This document shows, piece after piece, positions 44,995-53,755 of a stretch of 64,000 bases of DNA; the stretch's first letter is position 1, and each line of letters opens with the position of its first letter. A program made the translations under genes and the position numbers. This DNA comes from DAOTVX01 sp034436015 (GTDB taxonomy: Bacteria > Chloroflexota > Anaerolineae > Anaerolineales > Villigracilaceae), in NCBI GenBank assembly GCA_034436015.1, contig DAOTWG010000006.1:17085-81084 (forward strand). The letters run 5' to 3'. The notes beneath the pieces were generated by a model. The model saw only the letters and a list, made by a program, of their open reading frames with translations. It did not search any database and was not told the origin of the DNA.

Positions 44995-46896
44995 TCAATT
45001 TAATCCTTGCTGACTTTGGCGTTCCATCTCCAAAATCACCCTGGCAACCGCCTCCAAGGCAACACGTTGCTTGCGATACAAGTCCGCCTCCGACATTGCC
45101 AGGCGACTGGCCACTTCGCGCACTTTGCGGCCTTCAATGAATTTCATCTCCAGAATGTTATAGAGAATCCATTCTGCTGTAAAGCGGCGTTCCCCTCGCG
45201 GACGAATGCCGTCAATTGCCTGACGTAGCACGGCGCGCAGCGCATTCGCCGGAGTATCGTTTTGCTCCAAAGCCTGCCGGACAACCTGTAATTGCAATAG
45301 AGGGCTTTGTGTCAGACGTGGCCCACCCCAGTAGTGCGTCAGGGCGTCTTTGACCCAACTGGCTAAATCCGCCTCGGGGGGGAGCGTTTCGGCGAACAGG
45401 CCGCGTTTGTCGTAATGACCCATGGCGCGCCAGCGCTGAAAAACATCCACTTGTGACTGCAATTCTTCCAGCGAACGCACCACGCGTTGCTGCAGACGGC
45501 GATCCTGTAAGGCCAGTTTTGCTCGCCGCAGCAAAGTATGAACCGCTTGTCGCTGGTCGTCCGAGAGCGGCCGGTCAGAACGATTCTCAACCCCAACCAG
45601 GCCAATCAAGACGCGGCGTTCAGCACTCCCCTCCCCCATCTGAAACAGAGGAAAAAGCCAGTGACCATGCCAGAGGAAGACTTCGTCGCCGCCATTCGAG
45701 GCTCGCATCACGTCGAGAGCATCGCTCCAATCTGTATCCACCTTGAGCAAAGGTGAGTTGTCGGTCGCCAATAACAGCGAAAACGACCCGTTGTCTAGGG
45801 CCGCAATGAAGGCGGAGGGAGACTGAAGCAGATCGCGCAACGCCGCCAGCACAGCCTCCAGGAACTGGCGCAAGTCGCTCTGTGTAATCAGGCGATCCTC
45901 CAGATTGCGCAACAGCGTCAGATCCGCGCGGTCTTTGCCCATAAACGCCACATTTTCCCACAGAGGGGAAAGCAAGGTAATCGCATGTTCCATGAGCAGC
46001 ACCGTCACGACCATAGCAGCCGGAACAGCGCCGGAATAGATGACGCCAAAATATTCCCCCACGCGTCGTACAATCGTCATCACGCCCAGAGCAACCGAGG
46101 CCGTCGCCGGCCCACGCAACAACCACTTGAGCAAGCGCGTTTTTACCACACGATCGGGCCAGGAAACGCCAAAGAAGGCTACTGCGTAAGCCATTACAAT
46201 TAAAAGCACCCCTACCAAAGCGTTGCCGATCAACACAGCCCCCCAAAAGAGGAAAGGGTGCCGCGCCGCTAGCGGAGAGCCGTAGAGGAGATAAGGGAAG
46301 CATCCTAACGCCGGAGCAGTCGCCCCTGCCAGCAGGTAGAGCAAACGACGACGGCCAGAACGGGTCAAGGTGCGGCGATAGGCGCGCAGAAAGTTAATGC
46401 CGGCCCACACCATGGTCAGCACATAACAGATGGTGAAGACTTCCGTCCAGGCCGTCCGCGCCAGATAAGGTGTGGGCTTTTCTACCATCAACGGCCCAAG
46501 CAGACGACCCGATGCCAGCAAAAGTAGAAAGAGAGCGGAGAGCACATACATCAGGCGAACCGCCAGACGACGGCGCCCACGCGAGGGACGTCCCACGGTA
46601 ACCAGCAGAGCATCGGAAAGATGCAGGTACGCTGCCGGCAGAAACACGATTCCTACCCACTCGAAACGCAGGAAGAAATCCACGATCCTCGCGTCTGAGG
46701 CGCTGCTCTCCAAAGCCTCCGAGGCAAAGACGACCACCACGCAAAGCAGAATAAGGGCAAAGGAACGCGCCACCCGGTCACGTAAATTGAAAGAAAGGGC
46801 GTAAAAGAACAGCGAGAGCGCGGTAATCGCCACGCCGGCCGTCAGAATCTGGCCCAGGGTGATGATTCCGGATAAGAGTTGACCTGTCCAGTCCAT
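44995..46896 (-). CDS. Seven-helix membrane sensor with GAF-like region and C-terminal HTH
   Basis: A 633-residue protein. The first 240 residues contain about seven membrane helices like the N-terminal 7TM region of histidine kinases, and a further one or two follow around 270-310. Residues about 340-490 look like a degenerate GAF domain. No kinase H box or ATPase motifs follow. Instead the tail (FTAEWILYNILEMKFIEG, REVASRLAMSEADLYRKQRVAL) has the pattern of a helix-turn-helix, as in sigma region 4 or Fis-like domains. It may be a membrane-tethered transcription factor. It lies 27 bases before ftsK. No homologue can be named from memory. Confidence 0.6.
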   Translation of the reverse strand: MDWTGQLLSGIITLGQILTAGVAITALSLFFYALSFNLRDRVARSFALILLCVVVVFASEALESSASDARIVDFFLRFEWVGIVFLPAAYLHLSDALLVTVGRPSRGRRRLAVRLMYVLSALFLLLLASGRLLGPLMVEKPTPYLARTAWTEVFTICYVLTMVWAGINFLRAYRRTLTRSGRRRLLYLLAGATAPALGCFPYLLYGSPLAARHPFLFWGAVLIGNALVGVLLIVMAYAVAFFGVSWPDRVVKTRLLKWLLRGPATASVALGVMTIVRRVGEYFGVIYSGAVPAAMVVTVLLMEHAITLLSPLWENVAFMGKDRADLTLLRNLEDRLITQSDLRQFLEAVLAALRDLLQSPSAFIAALDNGSFSLLLATDNSPLLKVDTDWSDALDVMRASNGGDEVFLWHGHWLFPLFQMGEGSAERRVLIGLVGVENRSDRPLSDDQRQAVHTLLRRAKLALQDRRLQQRVVRSLEELQSQVDVFQRWRAMGHYDKRGLFAETLPPEADLASWVKDALTHYWGGPRLTQSPLLQLQVVRQALEQNDTPANALRAVLRQAIDGIRPRGERRFTAEWILYNILEMKFIEGRKVREVASRLAMSEADLYRKQRVALEAVARVILEMERQSQQGLN

Positions 46897-46908
46897 TAAT
46901 GTCTTTCC

Positions 46909-47448
46909 TCACCGCAGAGGTTTACCGAAGAATACAACCATATCCTGATTGACAAAATGATTGTCGTGATAGCCGCAAAACTCAAAGCCTAATTTGCGCG
47001 CCAGCGCAACGGCAGGATAACATCGAGCCGGGATCTCTAGAATCATACGCCGATTCGCGCGCTCGCGCGCCCATTCCTCCGCCGCCAGAACCAAGGCCGT
47101 GGCTATGCCCTGACGACGCAACAACGGCGCAACGACCACATCGGTTACCCAGGCCGATTGCGTAGCGAGTCGTTCGTCGAAGCGCAGGTAACCAACTACT
47201 TGATCGCCAACCTCCGCGACAAGTATGTTGCCGCGCCGACTCCACTCATCTTGGAGCAGTGACGGCGCGCGAGGATATACCACCGTTACCGATCGCGGAA
47301 ACCGAATCTCACGAAAGGCAACGTTTACCTCCCCTGCCTCGCGACGCATTTCCATCTGCCAGAGATATTCGCTATCGCACGAGTGGTCTATTTGCATGCA
47401 ACAGGGTATATCGGCAGCGCAAGCAGTTCGAATGCGAACTTCCGGCAT
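46909..47448 (-). CDS. GNAT family N-acetyltransferase
   Basis: A 179-residue acetyltransferase. The acetyl-CoA binding motif A is WVTDVVVAPLLRRQGIATALVLAAEEWARE, followed by LEIPARCYPAVALARKLGFEFCGYHDN. The substrate is unknown; the layout resembles RimI-like or small-molecule acetyltransferases. The start MPEVRIRTA has AAGGAG 6 bases upstream, preferred over a frame starting nine codons earlier. It lies 12 bases before the 7TM sensor gene. Confidence 0.88.
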   Translation of the reverse strand: MPEVRIRTACAADIPCCMQIDHSCDSEYLWQMEMRREAGEVNVAFREIRFPRSVTVVYPRAPSLLQDEWSRRGNILVAEVGDQVVGYLRFDERLATQSAWVTDVVVAPLLRRQGIATALVLAAEEWARERANRRMILEIPARCYPAVALARKLGFEFCGYHDNHFVNQDMVVFFGKPLR

Positions 47449-47652
47449 ACACGCTCCTTGAGAAGAGCCAACCACCAGGAAACCGTGCTTCTTATGGAAG
47501 CCTTCCTCTGTTTGAAATTACCCTTCCTCGCTGGGCAAGACACTGGAGTTTCACACATCAATCTCACGACTTGCTCCATACAAAGTGCAGCATACGTCCC
47601 GCTCTTTACGCAGCCAGGATAGCGCACTGTTTGACCAACCGCAAGTTTCCTG

Positions 47653-48333
47653 CTACGGTGCTGCTACGCGAACAGGAATCACACATGGCGGATATTCCTG
47701 ACCATCGTTATCGGTCACCACGAGACGCAAGAGATAATCTCCCGGCGCAAGCAGAGCAGTGTTCCAATCTCCGAGTTCAACATCCTGGCCGCTGTTGCGT
47801 CCGGCCTTTACCGTTGACCAGGCGTCGCTCCCGGCTTGCGCGTACTCATACTTATAGAACCCAAAGTTTTTCACCTGGATCGTGCCGCGCAACGTCACCG
47901 TGCTGCGCAAGACCTCGCCCGGAGTCGGATACGTCCAAGCAATTTGATCGGGCAGGCAACCGCTTCCAGCATTCTCCGAAGCAAGGACAACCGCGTTTCG
48001 ACTCAGACTGCTTAACATCTCCGGAGAAAGGGTAGTCGTCGGCAAAGCAATCGGATTCAGCGTGCTTGTGGGAAGGAGAGCCACCGCCGGCAAGGCTGGG
48101 GCAAGAAAGGTTGTCAGGATGAACTCGCCCAGGGCCAGCAAGAAGATGAGAAGCAAGGAGACCAAGGCACGGTTAAAGCGGTATTGGGCAATTTCTCGCT
48201 CCAAGCCGAAGAAGGCTTGAGCCGCCTCGCGCGCACGTTTGACGAGTTTTCCCGCCAGCCAGAGGGCGCACATGGCAAGAAGCAGATAAATCAGGGGCGC
48301 GTATCGGGCAAAAAACTGAATGACGGCAATCAT
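47653..48333 (-). CDS. Membrane-anchored protein with extracellular Ig-like domain
   Basis: A 226-residue protein with two N-terminal membrane helices (YAPLIYLLLAMCALWLAGK and ALVSLLLIFLLALGEFILTTF). A Pro/Ser/Thr linker leads to an Ig- or fibronectin-like domain of about 100 residues (YPTPGEVLRSTVTLRGTIQVKNF...GDYLLRLVVTDNDG). The domain contains two cysteines (GCLPDQ and PPCVIP) that could pair. Function is unknown. It is coupled to the PNP gene by a 4-base ATGA overlap. Confidence 0.7.
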   Translation of the reverse strand: MIAVIQFFARYAPLIYLLLAMCALWLAGKLVKRAREAAQAFFGLEREIAQYRFNRALVSLLLIFLLALGEFILTTFLAPALPAVALLPTSTLNPIALPTTTLSPEMLSSLSRNAVVLASENAGSGCLPDQIAWTYPTPGEVLRSTVTLRGTIQVKNFGFYKYEYAQAGSDAWSTVKAGRNSGQDVELGDWNTALLAPGDYLLRLVVTDNDGQEYPPCVIPVRVAAP

Positions 48334-49172
48334 AAGGGGTTTGCCAGGGCGCTTAACACGCCGCGAAGCAGGTTCTCCAGCTTGGGCGCTAACATCTTTC
48401 CGGCGGCGAGCACGTCCTCATGCGTCGTCGCCGCGTTGCCGTCTAGATTGGCTCTGTTGCTGATGCCGGAGAAACCCAACACGCGCATCCCGCCATGACG
48501 CGCGACGATGACTTCTGCCACCGTAGACATCCCGACCGCGTCGGCGCCGGCCAGGCGCAGGAAGCGCAACTCGGCCGGCGTTTCAAACGAGGGGCCGCTT
48601 AACCCGGCGTACACGCCTTCGCGCAAGACAATGCCTCGTTCCGCCGCAACCCGTCGCGCCAGAGCACGCAACTGCGCGTCATACGCTTGACTCATATCCG
48701 GAAAACGCGGGCCAAGCTCGTCCAGGTTCGGCCCAACGAGGGGGTTTAATCCGACCATGGCAACTAGGCCGAGGTGATCGGTAATCAGCATGACATCGCC
48801 TGGGGAAAAGTCGGGATTGACGGCGCCGGCCGCGTTGGTGACAATCAGGATTTCTATTCCCAATCGCTGCATGACCCGCACCGGCAGAGTCACTTGCGCC
48901 ATGCTATAGCCTTCATAGTAGTGGGCGCGTCCTTGCATCACCATCACCGCTTGCTCTTCGAAATACCCTATCCGAAGGCAGCCGGCATGCCCTTCGATCG
49001 TCGAGACCGGCCATCCCGGCAGTTCTGCGTAAGGAATGACAGCAGCGTCCACAACGTTCTCGGCCAGACTGCCAAGCCCGCTTCCCAGAATCAACCCGGC
49101 GCGTGGCAAGACCCGAGTCCGCCTGCGGATATTTGCCGCGATCGCGTCCACTTGCTCCAGCAAAGGATGCAT
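48330..49172 (-). CDS. Purine nucleoside phosphorylase
   Basis: A 280-residue trimeric-type PNP that splits inosine and guanosine to base plus ribose-1-phosphate, feeding the hpt enzymes. Family motifs are LILGSGLGSLAE, IEGHAGCL, MQGRAHYYEGYS, VTNAAGAVN, GPSFETPAELRFLR and MSTVAEVIVARH. The ATG at 49172 follows a purine-rich GGGAG. A TTG eleven codons upstream lies 8 bases after a perfect TATAAT, so a leaderless longer form is possible. Confidence 0.94.
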   Translation of the reverse strand: MHPLLEQVDAIAANIRRRTRVLPRAGLILGSGLGSLAENVVDAAVIPYAELPGWPVSTIEGHAGCLRIGYFEEQAVMVMQGRAHYYEGYSMAQVTLPVRVMQRLGIEILIVTNAAGAVNPDFSPGDVMLITDHLGLVAMVGLNPLVGPNLDELGPRFPDMSQAYDAQLRALARRVAAERGIVLREGVYAGLSGPSFETPAELRFLRLAGADAVGMSTVAEVIVARHGGMRVLGFSGISNRANLDGNAATTHEDVLAAGKMLAPKLENLLRGVLSALANPL

Positions 49173-49213
49173 TCCCAGATCTCCCGTTACGTGGATTCCA
49201 CGCAACTGCCCGA

Positions 49214-49219
49214 ATTATA
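49214..49219 (-). promoter_or_regulatory. Probable -10 box for the PNP gene
   Basis: A perfect TATAAT on the minus strand, 8 bases before an in-frame TTG and 41 bases before the preferred ATG of PNP. No clear -35. Confidence 0.45.
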
Positions 49220-49267
49220 TCGCAACTTCGCTCCCGTTCCATCGCCCCCACAACGCTTCCGCATGCC

Positions 49268-51226
49268 TCAGCTCCAGTCCAAACGGGCCAGGGCAAACGG
49301 GGGGAGCTCCATCGTCAGACCGTCTACGCCTGCTGTAACCTGCGTCGTGGAAGCAGCCCGGTAATTCTCCGCCTCGCGCATGGCAAACTCCGCAGTCGTC
49401 GCGTCCAGCAGCCTGAGGCGCGCTCGACCGGTAATTTCCGGGAACGTTACCGGTTGTGGGCTTGCAGTAAGGTTCGCCGCCAGGGTGCGGTACGTCGTCC
49501 CTCGTCGCAACACCAGAGCATCCACTGCCAGCGGATGAGAAGACCGGCATTCCTCCACAACACCGCCGTTCATTTCCGCAAGATCGGCAAATACATGATA
49601 GAGGGGATAGACGCCGCCCGCTAGGGAGGGAAAACACAAAGGCGAGCCGGCCTCGCTCTCCATCACACCGCGCCAGCCGGTGGTCTCGTACCAGGTCAAT
49701 ATATCGGCGCCGGCTTGGATCAGCGCACGGAGAGCAGCAACCGTCCATCCTGCGCCAAGCAAGGACATCTGGCGGGGGTCCACAGAGGAAGGCAACTCTC
49801 CCGGAGGCGTCTCGCGTTCTGGGCCGGTTGCATCCGGATTCCAGCGTTTGCGCAGTGTAATCGGGCCGACGAGAATCGGTTTTTCGCCCCAAAAGCGGCG
49901 GGCGCTTCGCACAGTCTCCGCGAAAGCAGCCGTGTTCTCGACAAGCGTCAACGAGTCTAAGGCATGGACCAAGGGGGTGATCGAATAGACCAAAAAATCC
50001 GCTTCGGTCGGGGGATGCTCTCGGTTCACCTGTGCAAAATAGGCATTCGTTCCTGCCCCAAAGGGAACGCCGAACGACGCCAGACGTTCCATGGCCAATT
50101 GGAACGTCGCCTGGTCAGTCGTCAGGCGATCGGTCTGGAAAATCAACCAACGCACCAGACGAGGCCGCAAGTCCTCCAATGCACGGCAGAGGGAATCCAA
50201 CTCCTTGGGCGCGGCCGGCGAGAGGTAAATCGCCAGTTCCAGCGGCGCGCCGACCGCAACCGAAGCATCCATGGCTAGCTGGAGTTGCTCCCGAATCGAC
50301 AGCTCACGCCGCCAGGCCAGATCGGCGCGCAGATGGGCGAGGTTCAGCGACTTCAGACGACGCGCTTCACGCGTGGAAAGCATGGCTGGCCGAGCCGGCA
50401 GACAAAGGCCCAAAGGCGGCAATGGCCGCGTGGAGCCAAGCAAGTGGATCGTTGCGTGCGGCTCGGCAGCGGCAGTGGTTTCCGGCTTCGCCCCCGGGGC
50501 GCCCAGTAAGCGCACGCTGACCGATTGCCGCACGCACGTTCCACGTCGCACCCGCGCCGGAAAGGGAGCAAGTCCAGCGCTATACGTCTTATACGTGGCA
50601 TCGCCCCAATTCCGCTGATCCTCCATGTGGAAAACATCCCCCTCCAGGCGCACCTCCGCGCGCACAGCCGGCGCGATGGGATAGACGAGGGCGCGAAAGT
50701 TTAAAAACGGCTCATACGGGGCAATCCTTTCCGGAAAAAGGCTTTCCTCACACGAACCGTCGGTGTGCTCAACCCAACAGACCTGACCGGCCAGGCGCAT
50801 CGGATGCAGGACACACAGGCCAATCCGATTGCTGCGGAACGTCCTGTGCGCCTCGCCCTCCATAGTAAACGTAATCACTCCCTCTCCCGCGCCGCTCAAC
50901 AGGCCGCGCCAGACAAAGAGAATGTCATCCTGACGATGCTCCGATTGGAATTCGATCAAGAAGGAATCTTCCCGCACCAAGCGCTGTATCTCGGTCAGAA
51001 CGCCAGGCACAGTCTCCCAGTTCGGATCGCGCACGGCAACGTAAATGCGGTTGAGAATCTCATAGGGGCCATACGAAATTCGCCGCAATGAACCTGCCTC
51101 GTACAACAGGGTTAGCGGTCCGGCGCGTAGAGGAACGCGTTCTGGCAAAAGAGCAGGCGAACCGCAATACAAGATGCTTTCTGAGAGATTCATCTCGCCG
51201 TGCAGGAAAACGTCAGGGGAGTTCAC
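49268..51226 (-). CDS. D-apionate lactonase-like protein
   Basis: A 652-residue protein that matches my memory of the D-apionate lactonase (ApnL) family from apiose catabolism: LLYEAGSLRRISYG, NRIYVAVRDPNWETVPG, FVWRGLLSGAGEGVITFTMEGEA, NRIGLCVLHPMRLAGQ, and FHMEDQRNWGDATYKTY near the N-terminus, then a TIM-barrel-like half (PPLGLCLPA, LNLAHLRADLAW, FGAGTNAYFAQVNRE) and a beta-rich tail. Apiose comes from plant pectin. None of the other apiose genes is in the window, so the substrate may differ. The start is GTG, overlapping the lysS stop by 4 bases (GTGA). Confidence 0.75.
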   Translation of the reverse strand: MNSPDVFLHGEMNLSESILYCGSPALLPERVPLRAGPLTLLYEAGSLRRISYGPYEILNRIYVAVRDPNWETVPGVLTEIQRLVREDSFLIEFQSEHRQDDILFVWRGLLSGAGEGVITFTMEGEAHRTFRSNRIGLCVLHPMRLAGQVCWVEHTDGSCEESLFPERIAPYEPFLNFRALVYPIAPAVRAEVRLEGDVFHMEDQRNWGDATYKTYSAGLAPFPARVRRGTCVRQSVSVRLLGAPGAKPETTAAAEPHATIHLLGSTRPLPPLGLCLPARPAMLSTREARRLKSLNLAHLRADLAWRRELSIREQLQLAMDASVAVGAPLELAIYLSPAAPKELDSLCRALEDLRPRLVRWLIFQTDRLTTDQATFQLAMERLASFGVPFGAGTNAYFAQVNREHPPTEADFLVYSITPLVHALDSLTLVENTAAFAETVRSARRFWGEKPILVGPITLRKRWNPDATGPERETPPGELPSSVDPRQMSLLGAGWTVAALRALIQAGADILTWYETTGWRGVMESEAGSPLCFPSLAGGVYPLYHVFADLAEMNGGVVEECRSSHPLAVDALVLRRGTTYRTLAANLTASPQPVTFPEITGRARLRLLDATTAEFAMREAENYRAASTTQVTAGVDGLTMELPPFALARLDWS

Positions 51227-52737
51227 TCTCCCTCGGGACGGAGATGGGGAAACAGCAACACCTCGCGGATATTGTGTTTGTCGGTCAGCAACATGGTCAA
51301 GCGGTCTACGCCCATGCCAAAACCGCCACAGGGAGGCATTCCGTAGCGCATCGCGCGCAAGTAATCCTCATCCATCGGGTGGCGCTCCGCGTCCTCGGCA
51401 TCATAGACTCGACCCAGTTCCAGGAATCGTTGTTCTTGATCAAGCGGGTCATTGAGTTCGGTAAACGCATTGCACAGTTCGAAACCAGCCACATAGACCT
51501 CAAATCGTTCCACCATCAGCGGATCGCCGGGGACGGCTTTCGCAAGCGGTGAAATATCACGCGGGTAATTGTACAAGAACACCGGTTGAATGAGTTTCGG
51601 TTCGAGATACTCGGCAAGCATAAAGTCAATCAACTTGCCTCGCGAGGCTTTCGGATCCGGCAAGGCGCCAATGGCTGTCAGCGCCTGAAAGAGGGTATCG
51701 GCAGTAGGATGAACAGCGATATCAATCCCGGTTGCCTCCAACAACCCTTGCCGCAATTCCAGCCGCCGCCAAGGAGGCGTGAAATCTAGTTCCTGTCCCT
51801 GATAAGTTACCTTCATCGAGCCTGTGACCTTCTCCACAACCCAAGAAACCATTTCCTCCGCCAGTTGCATGACCTGCCAGTAGTCCGCATAGGCCCAGTA
51901 AAACTCCAATTGGGTGAATTCCGGGTTGTGTTTATAGGAGACGCCCTCGTTGCGGAAATCACGCCCAATCTCGTAAACCTTTTCCAGATTCCCAACCAGT
52001 AGACGCTTGAGGTAGAGTTCGAAGGAGATGCGCAGGTACAGATTCTGCTTTAATTGATTATGGTAAGTAACAAAGGGACGCGCAGCCGCGCCGCCGTAGA
52101 TCGGCTGAAGAATGGGTGTTTCGACCTCCAGAAAGCCTCGGCTATCGAGGAACTCTCGCAAGGCGCGCACAATGACCGCCCGGCGGCGAAATGTCTCGCG
52201 CACGTCTGGATTGACCGCCAGGTCGGCGTACCGTTGGCGCGCGCGCAGTTCCGGGTCCTCCAGCGCAGCGTGACGCACGACCTGGCCGCTTTCGGTCACC
52301 TCATCCTTGGCCGCCGGCAACGGACTAATCGCCTTTGCCAACATTTTGAAATCATGCACCTGCAAGGTTACTTCACCGGTGCGCGTGCGGAAGAGAACCC
52401 CGCGCGCCTGCATAAAATCACCCAGATCAAACATCTTATTGAACCAGGCGACTCGTTCCTCGCCCAACTCGTTGGCGCGGAAGAGTAATTGAATGCGTCC
52501 ATCGCCGTCCTCGATGTGGGCGAACGTCAGCTTCCCCATTGGGCGCATGGAGCGAATGCGACCAGTCAGCGAGGCATACACCTCGCCGCCCTCTTTTTCG
52601 ACACGTTCGAAGGCGGCAATCGCCTGGAGCGAGGTGTGTGTACGCTCCGCGCGCGCGGGATACGGTTCGATGCCTTCCTGCCGTAACTGCGCGATTTTTT
52701 CCAGCCGTATCTTTTCGAGAGAGGTATATTCAGCCAT
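51223..52737 (-). CDS. lysS: Lysyl-tRNA synthetase, class II
   Basis: A 504-residue class II synthetase. The OB-fold anticodon domain is at about residues 55-160 (TGRIRSMRPMGKLTFAHIEDG). Motif 1 is in FLDSRGFLEVETPILQP, motif 2 in YEIGRDFRNEGVSYKHNPEFTQLEFY, and motif 3 is GGFGMGVDRLTMLL. The start MAEYTSLEKIRLEKI has GAGGAA upstream. It has its own -10 and follows the greA terminator. Coupled by overlap to the apionate-lactonase-like gene. Confidence 0.97.
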   Translation of the reverse strand: MAEYTSLEKIRLEKIAQLRQEGIEPYPARAERTHTSLQAIAAFERVEKEGGEVYASLTGRIRSMRPMGKLTFAHIEDGDGRIQLLFRANELGEERVAWFNKMFDLGDFMQARGVLFRTRTGEVTLQVHDFKMLAKAISPLPAAKDEVTESGQVVRHAALEDPELRARQRYADLAVNPDVRETFRRRAVIVRALREFLDSRGFLEVETPILQPIYGGAAARPFVTYHNQLKQNLYLRISFELYLKRLLVGNLEKVYEIGRDFRNEGVSYKHNPEFTQLEFYWAYADYWQVMQLAEEMVSWVVEKVTGSMKVTYQGQELDFTPPWRRLELRQGLLEATGIDIAVHPTADTLFQALTAIGALPDPKASRGKLIDFMLAEYLEPKLIQPVFLYNYPRDISPLAKAVPGDPLMVERFEVYVAGFELCNAFTELNDPLDQEQRFLELGRVYDAEDAERHPMDEDYLRAMRYGMPPCGGFGMGVDRLTMLLTDKHNIREVLLFPHLRPEGE

Positions 52738-52757
52738 GGACAATTCCTCGTGAAGGT

Positions 52758-52766
52758 ATTTTACCA
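52758..52766 (-). promoter_or_regulatory. Extended -10 box of lysS
   Basis: On the minus strand TGGTAAAAT fits TG-N-TAAAAT, located 20 bases before the lysS ATG and 34 bases past the greA terminator. Confidence 0.45.
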
Positions 52767-52799
52767 AACAACGCCCCGCGCGAGACGCATCGGGCAACG

Positions 52800-52835
52800 A
52801 AAAAGCCCCGCGCTAGCCACCAGTCCGCGCGGGGC
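52800..52835 (-). terminator. Rho-independent terminator of greA
   Basis: A perfect 9-bp GC-rich stem (52805-52813 with 52827-52835) is followed on the minus strand by five T. It lies 21 bases after the greA stop codon. Confidence 0.88.
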
Positions 52836-52856
52836 AACGCCATTCGCCCAACCATC

Positions 52857-53321
52857 TCATTCAACCTTCAGAATACGCACTTTGTACGCGCCGGCCGGAG
52901 CCTCAACGACAACCTCGTCTCCAACGTGACGGTTAAGGATGGCCTTGCCAATCGGCGATTCGTTGGAGATTTTCCCTTCGCGCGGGTTGGCCTCCGCCGC
53001 TCCCACAATCGTATACGTTTCTGGCTGACCGCCTTCCTCTTGAATCGTTACCGTATCCCCAACCTGCACCAGCGTTGGATCGCGACCATGATCGTCAATA
53101 ATGCGCGCGGAGGCAAGGATAATCTCCAGCTCCTGAATACGGCCTTCAACAAACGCCTGTTCGTTCTTGGCTGCCTCATATTCGGCATTTTCAATTAACT
53201 CGCCACCCTCCATGGCCTCGTGCAGCCGCTGGGCAACTTCCTGACGCCTGACGGTGCGAAGGTACTCCAGCTCTTCTTGAAGGGTTCTATAACCTTCAGG
53301 GGTCAAAAAGGTGGTTGGCAT
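52857..53321 (-). CDS. greA: Transcription elongation factor GreA
   Basis: A 154-residue factor that rescues backtracked RNA polymerase. The N-terminal coiled coil (YRTLQEELEYLRTVRRQEVAQRLHEA) carries the acidic tip GELIENAEYEAAKNEQ. The C-terminal FKBP-like domain follows (VGDTVTIQE, ISNESPIGKAIL, GDEVVVEAPAG). The start MPTTFLTPEGY has AAAGGA upstream. It has its own promoter, a hairpin leader and a terminator, so it is monocistronic. Confidence 0.96.
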   Translation of the reverse strand: MPTTFLTPEGYRTLQEELEYLRTVRRQEVAQRLHEAMEGGELIENAEYEAAKNEQAFVEGRIQELEIILASARIIDDHGRDPTLVQVGDTVTIQEEGGQPETYTIVGAAEANPREGKISNESPIGKAILNRHVGDEVVVEAPAGAYKVRILKVE

Positions 53322-53374
53322 AGAGCATCCTTTTGATGCAAACGGAATAAAACGGGATAGGGAAAAACAAGTTA

Positions 53375-53408
53375 GGAAAAACACAATTGCATCTCTTCCG
53401 AGATGCAA
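53375..53408 (-). promoter_or_regulatory. Terminator-like hairpin in the greA leader
   Basis: A perfect 9-bp stem (53400-53408 with 53387-53395) closing a 4-base GGAA loop is followed on the minus strand by TTGTGTTTTT. It lies between the greA promoter and ATG, about 55 bases before the start codon, and would release short leader RNAs. Confidence 0.6.
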
Positions 53409-53437
53409 GCCTTAAATAACTCACCGCGCTAACGATA

Positions 53438-53465
53438 ATTATACCCGAATCTACAACAAAAGCAA
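53438..53465 (-). promoter_or_regulatory. Promoter of greA
   Basis: A perfect TATAAT (53438-53443), a 16-base spacer and a weak TTGCTT (53460-53465). The leader is about 110 bases. The rest of 53466-53721 shows no gene. Confidence 0.6.
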
Positions 53466-53721
53466 GATGTAGAGGTGCCGAAATCTGCCGCGGCAGCGGC
53501 CGACACCTCGAGCAAAAAGCCCTCTCGCGCCAGGCATGGACAAACGCGGAGCATCGGCGGCCATCATGTCTCCCGCCTACTTGCCTGGAAAGATACTTCT
53601 CCGGGAGCAAGAGTCGCGACCCCGGCCACGTCTCCAACCGGCAAACAGAAAAAGACGGCGAGAATCTCCACCTCGAACAGGACTTCACCAAGTTTCAAAC
53701 AAACGCATCGCTTTTGCGCTC

Positions 53722-53749
53722 TTGACAGGAAGTACATATGTTCTATAAT
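53722..53749 (+). promoter_or_regulatory. Promoter of the radical SAM gene
   Basis: Perfect TTGACA (53722-53727), 16-base spacer, perfect TATAAT (53744-53749). The -10 ends 6 bases before ATG 53756, predicting a leaderless mRNA. Confidence 0.85.
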
Positions 53750-53755
53750 AAAAGG

